A program made the position numbers and the translations under genes. The notes beneath the pieces were generated by a model, which saw only the letters and a list, made by a program, of their open reading frames with translations, had not been told where the DNA came from and made no database searches. A stretch of DNA of 64,000 bases from CAYNRA01 sp046296415 (GTDB lineage: Bacteria > Bacteroidota > Bacteroidia > Cytophagales > Spirosomataceae), in the NCBI GenBank assembly GCA_046296415.1, contig JBKBLN010000004.1, positions 124,001 to 188,000 of the forward strand. Reading direction: 5' to 3'. The stretch's first letter is position 1. Each line of letters begins with the position of its first letter. This document shows, in pieces, positions 16,457 through 25,218 of the stretch.

Positions 16457-16629
16457 AGAATGGAGCGGATTCCCTCAAAGATACAGAATCTGAGAAAAAA
16501 GACCGTGAGAGATGGGGATAAAGACCGAAAGTTTTTCGGAAAGAAACAGGTTTGATGGGCAGATTCCGACAATTCATCGTATTTAATCCAAATGTATTTA
16601 AAAAAGTATCTAGATTCTAGTCGTTTTTT

Positions 16630-16662
16630 TTTGGACTTTACATTTCAATTTTTGTATTTTTG
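16630..16662 (+). promoter_or_regulatory. Bacteroidota-type promoter of the SusC/SusD operon
   Basis: TTTG at 16630-16633 and TATTTTTG at 16655-16662 are separated by 21 bases, which fits the -33 and -7 boxes (TTTG, TAnnTTTG) of the primary sigma factor in this phylum. Transcription would start near 16669, leaving a leader of about 85 bases before the susC-like ATG at 16755. Confidence 0.7.
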
Positions 16663-16754
16663 ACGGCTGAATCCTCGTAAAATTCAAACATTTATTTCTT
16701 AAGTGTTATTTGACGGGGAGTAGGGTATCTTTCTAAACAATTAATTAATTACCT

Positions 16755-19700
16755 ATGATGAATCAGATCTACCAGATGAGCTTGGGAAGGCTTTTCTCTG
16801 GCGCAAAAGGCATGCACCGTGTTGTAACGGCATGGATGATGCTCTCGCTTGTTTCATTATCGGCATTGGCGCAAGACGTTACCGTTTCCGGTAAAGTAGT
16901 TGGCAGTGACGGTGATGGTATTCCGGGTGTTACGGTGCAAGTAAAGGGAGCACAAAAAGGAACTCAAACAGACCTTGACGGAAAATTCCAGTTAGCAGGG
17001 GTGCCATCGAAGGCTACCTTGGTTTTTTCGTTTGTAGGGATGACAACCCAAGAGGTGGCTGTGAATGGTCGCTCGACGGTGAATGTCACTATGGCAGAAG
17101 ATAGCCAAGTTTTGGATGAGGTTGTGGTTGTAGGATACGGTACTGTGAAGAAAAAAGATGCCACAGGTGCTGTAAACGCAATCGGAACGAAGGATTTCCA
17201 AAAAGGGGTAATCACATCGCCAGAGCAATTGATGCAAGGTCGTGTAGCTGGGGTTCAAATTACTCAAGCGAACGGTGAGCCAGGTGGACAAATCAACGTT
17301 CGGATCCGGGGTACATCGTCTGTAAACGGTTCAAACAACCCATTATTTGTTATTGATGGAGTTCCATTGAGTGGTGAAGAAACGTCATCTGGAGCTTCTG
17401 CCTCTGGTGTGGGTCGTCAAGCACCTAAAAACCCATTGAACTTCTTGAACCCAGACGACATTGCGAGCATTGACATTTTGAAAGATGCTTCTGCAACGGC
17501 TATCTACGGTTCTCGTGGAGCGAACGGTGTTGTGTTGATCACAACTAAGCGTGGTAAAGGAAAAGGTTCTTTGGATTACGGATATTCATTAGGTGTATCG
17601 AACATCACAAAGAAATATGATCTTTTATCTCCAGAAGAGTACATCGCTAATGGTGGAAACAATTTGGGAGCGAAGGTAGATTGGCAAGATGAAGTATTCC
17701 GTACGGGATATACCAACCAGCATAACTTAGCGTATGGTGGTGGCGATGCATCGGGTAACTACCGTTTCTCTTTGGGTTATTTGAATCAGCAAGGTATTGT
17801 TACCAATTCTGACATCAAGCGTTTGAGCGTTGGTTTTGCTGGATCGAAGAAATTCATCAACGATCGTTTGACTTTGTCATCGACCATCAATTTAGCTGAG
17901 AACAAAGATTCGAACGTTCCAATCTCTGAAAACATTGGTTTTACAGGTGATTTGTTAGGTTCTACTTTGAAGTCGAACCCGACTCTTCCAATTCGGAAAG
18001 CAGATGGTACCTTCAATCAGCCAGGTATCACCGAGCCTAACCCATTGGCGTTTTTGGCCTTGTCACGTGACAACACCAATACCTTGCGTATGTTGGGTAA
18101 CTTCAATGCGGAGTATCGTATTTTGGATGGTTTGACTTTCAAAACGGTTTTAGGTTTCGACAAATCGATGTCAACTCGTAAGTCGGCGTATTCTCGTGAT
18201 CTAGTGATCGAGGGTGTACCAGGCGTAGGTCGTGCGTACATTAATGATATCGAGGTAAACAACCAATTGTGGGAAAACTACTTTACTTATGACAAAACAT
18301 TTGGTAATGTAAGTTTGAACGCTTTGTTGGGGTATTCGTACCAAAGCTTCGAAACAGCAGGAAAGAGCATTGCCGCGGCGAACTTCCGTACCAGTGATTT
18401 GGATTTGATGTTGAACAACATTGCTTCAGCAACGGCTAATAAATTGGGTAGCAACGTGATCAACAACTCGTTCAATGCGAAAGATGAGTTGCAATCGTAT
18501 TTCTCACGTGTGAACTTAGGTTTCGGAAAATACTTGTTCACCGGTACCTTGCGTGTGGATGGTTCTACTCGCTTCGGGGGTAACAACAAATATGGTTACT
18601 TCCCTTCAGGTGCGTTCAAGTACAAGTTGATCGAAGAGAATTTCATTCCTAAGAATATCTTCTCTGACCTTGCCTTCCGTGCCAGCTACGGTTTGACAGG
18701 TAACCAAGCGATTCCACGTAACTTGTACGATCGTCGTGACCGTTACTCAGGTTGGGGAATCAACTTAGGTGCGGATAACATTGAAGGTGGTGGTTTGAAC
18801 GCAGTTGCTTTCAACAACCCGAACTTGAAATGGGAAACAACTTCGACGATCAACTTCGCATTAGACTTTGCGATTTTGAAAAACCGCGTAAGTGGTAGCA
18901 TTGACTGGTACGACAGACGTACACGTGATTTGTTGTTCCAAGTGGTATCAGCTCAGCCGGCTCCAACTCCATTCGTTTGGAGAAACTTGAACACCAACAT
19001 CCAAAACCGTGGGGTTGAGTTCTCGATCAACGCGGCTGTGGTGGACAAAAAAGACTTCTCTTGGGAAGTATTGTTCAACATTGCGAACAACAAAAACTTT
19101 GTTAAAAACTTGGAGGGTGTGTATGACACCGGTGAAATCAACGGACAAGGTTTGACAGGTGCTTTTGCTCAGCGTCTTGCAGCAGGACAGCCTTTGTTTG
19201 CCTTCTTCTTGCGTGAATTCGGTGGATTTGATGAGGCAGGTAACTCCATTTATCCTAATGGTGACTTCCAATCATTCTTGAACGGAAAAGGGCCACTTCC
19301 TACTTGGACCGGTGGTTTGACAAACAATTTCCGTTACAAAGCGTTTGATATGAGCTTATTCTTCAATGGTGTATTCGGTAATTACATCTATTCCAACACA
19401 GCCAATGCCTTCTTTACTGCGGGTTCATTTGCTAACGGTCGGAACGTAACTCGGGATGTAATTGGAAATGGAGAAGGTGCGTTGAACGCCCCTGATGTAT
19501 CAACTCGATTCCTTGAAAAAGGAGACTTTGTGCGCTTGCAGAACCTCTCGTTGGGGTATCGTGTGCCACTTAAGAGCAAGACCATCTCAAACATGCGTTT
19601 GTTTGTGACAGGTCAAAACGTTTTGACTTTCACAAAATACAGTGGTCAAGATCCTGAGGTAAGCACGAACAAATCGTTGAATGGTATTCCGTCGTTCGGA

Positions 19701-19763
19701 ATCGACTACACCGCGTATCCAAGAGCTAGAACTTGGACATTCGGAGCGAATGTATCATTCTAA
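16755..19763 (+). CDS. SusC/RagA-type TonB-linked outer-membrane receptor
   Basis: 1002 residues. After a long signal peptide ending SLSALAQ (about residue 40) comes a carboxypeptidase-regulatory-like domain (VTVSGKVVGSDGDGIPGVTVQVKG). The SusC signature DEVVVVGYGTVKKKDATGAV and a TonB plug (about 130-235, with IRGTSSVNGSNNPLFVIDGVP and AIYGSRGANGVVLITTKRG) follow, and then the 22-strand barrel to the terminal ANVSF. It imports large substrates, usually glycans or peptides, together with the SusD-like lipoprotein encoded next. Codon choice (CGT, GGT, AAC, TTC) differs from neighbouring genes and suggests strong expression. Substrate unknown: no glycoside hydrolase is encoded in the locus. Confidence 0.96.
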   Translation: MMNQIYQMSLGRLFSGAKGMHRVVTAWMMLSLVSLSALAQDVTVSGKVVGSDGDGIPGVTVQVKGAQKGTQTDLDGKFQLAGVPSKATLVFSFVGMTTQEVAVNGRSTVNVTMAEDSQVLDEVVVVGYGTVKKKDATGAVNAIGTKDFQKGVITSPEQLMQGRVAGVQITQANGEPGGQINVRIRGTSSVNGSNNPLFVIDGVPLSGEETSSGASASGVGRQAPKNPLNFLNPDDIASIDILKDASATAIYGSRGANGVVLITTKRGKGKGSLDYGYSLGVSNITKKYDLLSPEEYIANGGNNLGAKVDWQDEVFRTGYTNQHNLAYGGGDASGNYRFSLGYLNQQGIVTNSDIKRLSVGFAGSKKFINDRLTLSSTINLAENKDSNVPISENIGFTGDLLGSTLKSNPTLPIRKADGTFNQPGITEPNPLAFLALSRDNTNTLRMLGNFNAEYRILDGLTFKTVLGFDKSMSTRKSAYSRDLVIEGVPGVGRAYINDIEVNNQLWENYFTYDKTFGNVSLNALLGYSYQSFETAGKSIAAANFRTSDLDLMLNNIASATANKLGSNVINNSFNAKDELQSYFSRVNLGFGKYLFTGTLRVDGSTRFGGNNKYGYFPSGAFKYKLIEENFIPKNIFSDLAFRASYGLTGNQAIPRNLYDRRDRYSGWGINLGADNIEGGGLNAVAFNNPNLKWETTSTINFALDFAILKNRVSGSIDWYDRRTRDLLFQVVSAQPAPTPFVWRNLNTNIQNRGVEFSINAAVVDKKDFSWEVLFNIANNKNFVKNLEGVYDTGEINGQGLTGAFAQRLAAGQPLFAFFLREFGGFDEAGNSIYPNGDFQSFLNGKGPLPTWTGGLTNNFRYKAFDMSLFFNGVFGNYIYSNTANAFFTAGSFANGRNVTRDVIGNGEGALNAPDVSTRFLEKGDFVRLQNLSLGYRVPLKSKTISNMRLFVTGQNVLTFTKYSGQDPEVSTNKSLNGIPSFGIDYTAYPRARTWTFGANVSF

Positions 19764-19792
19764 TCTCATTCATTAATCAAGTTCAAGACACA

Positions 19793-21283
19793 ATGAAAAG
19801 AAACCATTTTTATAAAACCCTAGGATTTGGCCTAAGCTTAGTAGCGTTTACAGCTTGTACGGATCTAGTAACCGACGAGAGAGACTCGATCGTACGGGAA
19901 AATTCACAAGCTGGCTTCACACCCGGTAACCCAACCGAATTGTTGGCATCTGCTTACATCGACTTAGGTGCTTACACAGATCAAAACAACATCTATGCGT
20001 TAGGTCAGCACGTAACTGCCGAGATGATTCCCCCCACCCGTGGTGTTGACTGGGGTGATAACGGAATCTGGCGTACCTTGGATGCCCACACATGGGATTC
20101 GGGTCACCCAGCAGTTCGGGATACTTGGAACCAATTGAACCAGCGGGTTTTCAAAACCACTGAGATCTTGGCATCCAATCCTACTCCTGCTCAAGCAGCT
20201 CAAGCTAAGTTCTTGCGCGCCTTGAACATGTACCACGTGATGGATTACTACGGACAAGTACCTGTTCGGGAAGTAACTCAGGGTGTGGATGAATTCCCTC
20301 GGATCTTAACCCGTTCAGAGGCGTTTGACTTCATCGTGAAAGATTTGGAAGAGGCTCTTCCTCAACTTCCTAATGCAGGTCCAAACCCATTGAATATTAC
20401 GGCCAACAAAGCAGCGGCTAATTTCTTGTTAGCGAAGTTGTTCTTGAACAAAGCTGTTTTCAAGGGCTCAAACCCAGCAGGTCCTTACACGCACGATCGT
20501 GCTGACATGGACAAGGTAATCGCGTATGTAGATGCAATCACGGCGGCAGGTTACAAGCCTGAGTCTGATTTCTTCCGGAACTTTATGACTACGGCGCAAA
20601 ACGAGATCATCATGGTTTCGAACGAGGGTACACCTCAAAACCGTTGGTTCATGACGTTGCACTACGATCAGAACCCTTCGGGATGGAATGGTTTTACCAC
20701 ATTGGCTGATTTCTATGACAAATTTGACAAATCGGATCCACGGATTGGTGTTCCGGCCAAAGGTAACGGTCAGAATTTCTCAGGAATTGGATATGGTTTC
20801 CTAATTGGTCAGCAGATCAACGATCGGGGTCAAAACATCGTCGATTCTCGCTCTCGTCGTCCTTTGGCCTTTACACGTGACGTGCCATTGGCGGGTGCAG
20901 CTACCGATAAAGGTATCCGGGTTATCAAGTATCACCCAGCTACAGCAGGTAAGTACATTTTGATGCGCTATGCTGAAGCGGTATTGATGAAAGCGGAAGC
21001 ACAACTTCGTACCGGGAATGCAGCAGGTGCGTTGGCTACGGCCAATACCTTGCGTACAACGCGTGGAATCGCTCCGTTGGCATCTTTGAACGAGCAATCG
21101 TTGTTTGATGAAATCGGTCGTGAATTGTACTGGGAAGGTGGAAAACGTACAGTTGAGATTCGTTTTGGCAAGTTCTTGAACGGAACTGGTGCACAAAACA
21201 ACCAGCCTCACACCGTATTGTATCCAATCCCATCTCAGGCGATTGTATCCAATCCAAACTTGAAGCAAAACCCAGGATATTAA
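19793..21283 (+). CDS. SusD/RagB-type outer-membrane lipoprotein
   Basis: 496 residues from ATG 19793, chosen because it gives a proper lipoprotein signal (MKRNHFYKTLGFGLSLVAFTAC, Cys at 22); an upstream in-frame ATG at 19733 lies inside susC. SusD features include NQLNQRVFKTTEIL, AKFLRALNMYHVMDYYGQVP, the TPR-like helices around ANKAAANFLLAKLFLNKAVF, and the C-terminal ILMRYAEAVLMKAEAQ...ELYWEGGKRTVEIRFGKF. It forms the lid of the SusC channel. It follows susC by 29 bases, shares its codon bias, and is closed by a hairpin terminator at 21311-21339. Confidence 0.96.
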   Translation: MKRNHFYKTLGFGLSLVAFTACTDLVTDERDSIVRENSQAGFTPGNPTELLASAYIDLGAYTDQNNIYALGQHVTAEMIPPTRGVDWGDNGIWRTLDAHTWDSGHPAVRDTWNQLNQRVFKTTEILASNPTPAQAAQAKFLRALNMYHVMDYYGQVPVREVTQGVDEFPRILTRSEAFDFIVKDLEEALPQLPNAGPNPLNITANKAAANFLLAKLFLNKAVFKGSNPAGPYTHDRADMDKVIAYVDAITAAGYKPESDFFRNFMTTAQNEIIMVSNEGTPQNRWFMTLHYDQNPSGWNGFTTLADFYDKFDKSDPRIGVPAKGNGQNFSGIGYGFLIGQQINDRGQNIVDSRSRRPLAFTRDVPLAGAATDKGIRVIKYHPATAGKYILMRYAEAVLMKAEAQLRTGNAAGALATANTLRTTRGIAPLASLNEQSLFDEIGRELYWEGGKRTVEIRFGKFLNGTGAQNNQPHTVLYPIPSQAIVSNPNLKQNPGY

Positions 21284-21310
21284 TTTATCCTTTGTTTTCC
21301 TGATATTTGC

Positions 21311-21339
21311 AAAAATGCTCGATTCGTTCGAGCATTTTT
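21311..21339. terminator. Bidirectional hairpin terminator (attenuator) after susD
   Basis: AAAAATGCTCGA (21311-21322) and TCGAGCATTTTT (21328-21339) form a perfect 12-bp stem with a five-base loop and T-rich end. It lies between the susD-like gene and three further lipoprotein genes on the same strand, so it may lower transcription of the distal genes rather than end the operon. Confidence 0.75.
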
Positions 21340-21356
21340 GCTTTACTACACAACCT

Positions 21357-21911
21357 ATGATACGTTTACTGTTTTGTTTTAGCATTCTTTCGCTTGGTTT
21401 TTTCGGATGCCAGAAAGAGGATGGCATCGCTTGGGAAAAAATTCAGCCTGGTGAAGCGGGACTATCGGTCTACTTGGATGGAAAACCGTTTTATCCCGAG
21501 GTTAGTCGATTTAAAGGCGATATCACGGCCTTTCCGGCTCAATTTCGAGTCAGTCTATTTGATCAATTTCAAAGTAATGTGGTCATCTCCTTCTCAGGAG
21601 ATGAATGGTATCGCCAAAAACCAATTGATCGGTCTGTATTTCATGAGAATCAGGTATCTGCCAGTGTCATGATTGGCAAATTAATTGATGCTCAAGCCCA
21701 AAAAGGGGAGGGGTATTTAATGACCGACGGTCAAATCAAAATAAAAACCTGGACAGCAGAACGCCTTGAAATGCAGATTGAAGGACTGGTTGGCCTCTAC
21801 CAGCATCAGCAAGAGCCTGATCGCTGGATACCTGCCAAGCTGATATTACGTTATAAAAATCCACCCTGTCAATGGCAAGGCATTGACCCATCTTCCGTGT
21901 ACTATGAATAA
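21357..21911 (+). CDS. Small lipoprotein of unknown function
   Basis: 184 residues from ATG 21357, giving the signal MIRLLFCFSILSLGFFGC with the lipobox at Cys18. A TTG at 21315 is in frame but lies inside the terminator stem. The mature part is beta-rich, with no recognised domain. It overlaps the next gene by eight bases (ATGAATAA), so both are translated together. Its position in a SusC/SusD locus suggests a surface or periplasmic accessory, possibly ligand binding. Confidence 0.7.
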   Translation: MIRLLFCFSILSLGFFGCQKEDGIAWEKIQPGEAGLSVYLDGKPFYPEVSRFKGDITAFPAQFRVSLFDQFQSNVVISFSGDEWYRQKPIDRSVFHENQVSASVMIGKLIDAQAQKGEGYLMTDGQIKIKTWTAERLEMQIEGLVGLYQHQQEPDRWIPAKLILRYKNPPCQWQGIDPSSVYYE

Positions 21912-24900
21912 ACCTATGTTCTTTGCCTATGCAAGTTTGATCTGGCTAGGATTAACCGGGTGCCAAAAAAAAGAGACCTTATTCTCCAAATTGGCAGCCA
22001 CAGACACTGGAATTGAGTTTGAAAACAAAGTCGTGAACACGGCTGATTTTAATATATTCACTTACCGCAATTTTTACAACGGAGGGGGTGTCGGTATTGG
22101 CGATATCAACGGGGATGGACTCCCCGATGTGTACTTGACTGCCAATATGGGGCCCAATAAATTATACCTAAATAAAGGGAATCTTCAATTCGAAGATATC
22201 ACGGAAAAAGCGGGTGTCGCAGTGGCCAATAAATGGAGCACGGGCGTCGTGATGGTGGATATCAATACCGATGGCCTTTTGGATATTTACGTTTGTAATG
22301 CAGGATACAAGGAGGGAATGGGCCAAGAAAATGAATTATTCATCAACAATGGAGACCTAACCTTTACCGAAAAAGCTGCAGAATATGGTCTGAACGACCC
22401 TGGGTATTCCACTCATGCGGCATTTTTTGATTATGACCTTGACGGCGACCTCGACATGTATTCGCTGAACAACTCGTTTATTCCGGTCAATACCTTAAAC
22501 TACGATAATAACCGAGACCTGCGCGCTGAGAATTGGCCGGTGAAAGACTTCTTGAAGGGGGGTGGGGATAAACTACTTCGAAACGACAACGGTAAATTTG
22601 TGGATGTTTCGGAGCAAGCCGGTATCTACGGAAGTCTTATTGGATTTGGTTTGGGGGTAACAGTCGGAGACGTCAACGACGATCAATACCCGGATATTTA
22701 TATTTCCAATGACTTTTTTGAACGTGATTACCTGTACATCAATCAAAAAGACGGGACTTTCCGAGAAGAACTGGAAAATCGGATGACGCATACCTCGTTG
22801 TCGTCCATGGGCGCCGATATGGCCGATGTGAACAACGACGGGGCCCCTGAAATTTTTGTGACCGACATGTTGGCCCGGAATGAACAACGGCTCAAAACAA
22901 CGACTTCTTTTGATAACCATTATGTGCACAAATTGAAGGTAAATAAAGGATTTTATCATCAATACATGCAAAACTCCTTGCAACTCAACAACCAAGACGG
23001 CACGTTTACAGAAGTCGCGTATTATAGTGATGTAGCGGCCTCGGATTGGAGTTGGGGGGCCTTGATGTTTGATGCAGATAATGATGCACAGACGGATATT
23101 TTTGTATGCAATGGAATTTTTCATGATGTGATCGATCAAGACTTTATCGATTTTTTTGCCAATGATGTCAATCAAAAGATGGTATTGTCTGGACAGAAAG
23201 AGAAGTTTGATAATATTTTGAAGCACATGCCCTCCCGCCCGATACCCAATCAAATGTTCCACAATTTGGGTGATCTGAGGTTCCAAGAAGTAGCGGAGTC
23301 TTGGGGACTGGGAGAAGAGACGTTTTCCAATGGAGCTGCATACGCCGACTTAGATTTGGATGGAGACCTAGACATTGTGGTGAACAATGTCAATCAACCT
23401 TGTCATGTGTACCAAAATCATACCCGCGAGCAATATCCAGATCGGCATTTTGTTCGAATTTCCTTGCAACAAGACCACCCCAATGCTAAGGCGATTGGGG
23501 CCCATGTCACGTTGTTTTTAGGTTCTGAAAAATTAACGAAGCAGCTGCATCCATCCCGTGGATTTCAGTCTAGTACGGAATATTCTATGACCTTTGGATT
23601 GGGAAAATCACAGAAAATTGACTCCATTCAAGTGATTTGGCCCGATCGAGGCGTACAGAAGTGGCGAAATATCCAAGGAGATTCCACCTATGTATTCACC
23701 AAGCAAGCCAATTTACCACGGTATGTGCCTACATCGACGGCCATCCGTCCACTTTTTGACCAAGAGGACTGGACATGGGCCGGGCATCAAGAAGATCCTG
23801 TCGAAGATTATTACCAGGAGAAGAACATTCCTCAAATGCTATCACGCGAGGGGCCTGCAGTGGCGAAAGGTGATGTGAATGGAGATGGATTGGAGGATCT
23901 TTTTTTAGGGGGAGGAGCAGGACAAGCCGGTCGATTACTGGTGCAGACTGCCTCAGGGTTTACGCCTGTGAGTGGGGATGTTTTGGCACGCTATGCCGAC
24001 TTTGAAGATACGGCAGCTGCATTTTTTGATATGGACGGAGATGGCGACCTGGATTTATACGTGGGTTCTGGAGGAAATGCCCACCCCAAGGGAGATCGGT
24101 TGTATATGGACCGACTATTTGAGAATGATGGAAAAGGAGGATTGACACCCCGGGGGAATCAATTGCCCCTGAATGGGATGAACACGTCGGTGGTGTTGCC
24201 ATTTGATGCAGATCAAGATGGAGACATAGATCTATTCGTGGGTAGTCGAAGCTATCCCCAAGAATACGGTGTCATTCCAACGAGCTATTTAATGCAAAAC
24301 GATGGAAAAGGACATTTTACCCTTGTGACAGATCAGCTTGCTCCTGGCCTTTCCACGGTAGGTATGGTACGAGATGCCGCCTTGGTCGACATGGATTTGG
24401 ACAGAAAAATGGAGTTGGTGGTGGTTGGAGATTGGATGGCACCCACCATATTTCAATGGAAGGCAAACCGGTGGGAAAAAGTTGAGGATCATGCTATGGC
24501 AGAGTTGACAGGCTTTTGGGGAGCTGTCCAAGTGGCCGATTTGGATGGAGATGGTGCCTCCGAGTTGATCCTTGGCAATGTGGGTGAAAATTTTTCTATG
24601 CCAGCTTCTGCCGATCGACCGTTGGGTTTGTATGTAGGGGATTTTGATCAGAATGGTTTAACCGATAAAATTCTGACCAAAACGGTGAACCAGCAAACTG
24701 TACCGGTCTTTTTAAAGCGTGAATTTATGGAGCAATTTCCTCAACTGAAGAAAGAAAATTTAAAACATGAGGAGTATGCCAAACGATCGGTCACCGATTT
24801 ATTCGAAGAATCGATCCTGAGTAAAGGGGAGCACCGGACGGTCACGTTCCGATCCTCCATCATTGCGTGGCATACAGGAAAAAAAGGCTGGACGGTGGAA

Positions 24901-25218
24901 CGCTTACCTGCTCGAGCTCAGTTTTCGTGCATCAGTGCCATTCAGGTGGTTGATCTGAATCAGGATGGACGACGTGATTTACTTCTTGGAGGTAATTTCC
25001 ACCATTTTATTCCCCAATTTGGTCGATTGGATGGTGACTGCGGAACATTGCTGGTACAAGGAGAGAGTCGAGTGTGGCGTGCATTGACACCCCGGGAGTC
25101 AGGTGTTATGATTCGCGGTGAGGTGCGGCATCTGGAAACCATTCAAGTGGGAAAAACTGAGGTATTATTAGCGATTCGTAACGAGGCTACTCCGGTTGCC
25201 CTAAAGAGGAAAAAATGA
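21904..25218 (+). CDS. FG-GAP/VCBS repeat lipoprotein with ASPIC/UnbV domain (CRTAC1-like), copy 1
   Basis: 1104 residues from ATG 21904; signal MNKPMFFAYASLIWLGLTGC has a lipobox at Cys20. The body carries many FG-GAP blades with calcium-binding motifs (GDINGDGLPDVYLT, DYDLDGDLDMYS, DLDLDGDLDIVVNN, DMDGDGDLDLYVGS, DADQDGDIDLFVGS). An ASPIC/UnbV segment near residues 540-590 (HPSRGFQSSTEY...GLGKSQKIDSIQVIWPD) separates two seven-bladed propellers. Such proteins regularly accompany SusC/SusD pairs in this phylum, presumably at the cell surface. It overlaps the paralogous next gene by four bases (ATGA). Confidence 0.92.
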   Translation: MNKPMFFAYASLIWLGLTGCQKKETLFSKLAATDTGIEFENKVVNTADFNIFTYRNFYNGGGVGIGDINGDGLPDVYLTANMGPNKLYLNKGNLQFEDITEKAGVAVANKWSTGVVMVDINTDGLLDIYVCNAGYKEGMGQENELFINNGDLTFTEKAAEYGLNDPGYSTHAAFFDYDLDGDLDMYSLNNSFIPVNTLNYDNNRDLRAENWPVKDFLKGGGDKLLRNDNGKFVDVSEQAGIYGSLIGFGLGVTVGDVNDDQYPDIYISNDFFERDYLYINQKDGTFREELENRMTHTSLSSMGADMADVNNDGAPEIFVTDMLARNEQRLKTTTSFDNHYVHKLKVNKGFYHQYMQNSLQLNNQDGTFTEVAYYSDVAASDWSWGALMFDADNDAQTDIFVCNGIFHDVIDQDFIDFFANDVNQKMVLSGQKEKFDNILKHMPSRPIPNQMFHNLGDLRFQEVAESWGLGEETFSNGAAYADLDLDGDLDIVVNNVNQPCHVYQNHTREQYPDRHFVRISLQQDHPNAKAIGAHVTLFLGSEKLTKQLHPSRGFQSSTEYSMTFGLGKSQKIDSIQVIWPDRGVQKWRNIQGDSTYVFTKQANLPRYVPTSTAIRPLFDQEDWTWAGHQEDPVEDYYQEKNIPQMLSREGPAVAKGDVNGDGLEDLFLGGGAGQAGRLLVQTASGFTPVSGDVLARYADFEDTAAAFFDMDGDGDLDLYVGSGGNAHPKGDRLYMDRLFENDGKGGLTPRGNQLPLNGMNTSVVLPFDADQDGDIDLFVGSRSYPQEYGVIPTSYLMQNDGKGHFTLVTDQLAPGLSTVGMVRDAALVDMDLDRKMELVVVGDWMAPTIFQWKANRWEKVEDHAMAELTGFWGAVQVADLDGDGASELILGNVGENFSMPASADRPLGLYVGDFDQNGLTDKILTKTVNQQTVPVFLKREFMEQFPQLKKENLKHEEYAKRSVTDLFEESILSKGEHRTVTFRSSIIAWHTGKKGWTVERLPARAQFSCISAIQVVDLNQDGRRDLLLGGNFHHFIPQFGRLDGDCGTLLVQGESRVWRALTPRESGVMIRGEVRHLETIQVGKTEVLLAIRNEATPVALKRKK

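Noticed and set aside
22573..23286. 237-codon minus-strand frame in the first FG-GAP gene
   Set aside because: Shadow produced by the repeated GAT-rich calcium motifs read in reverse.
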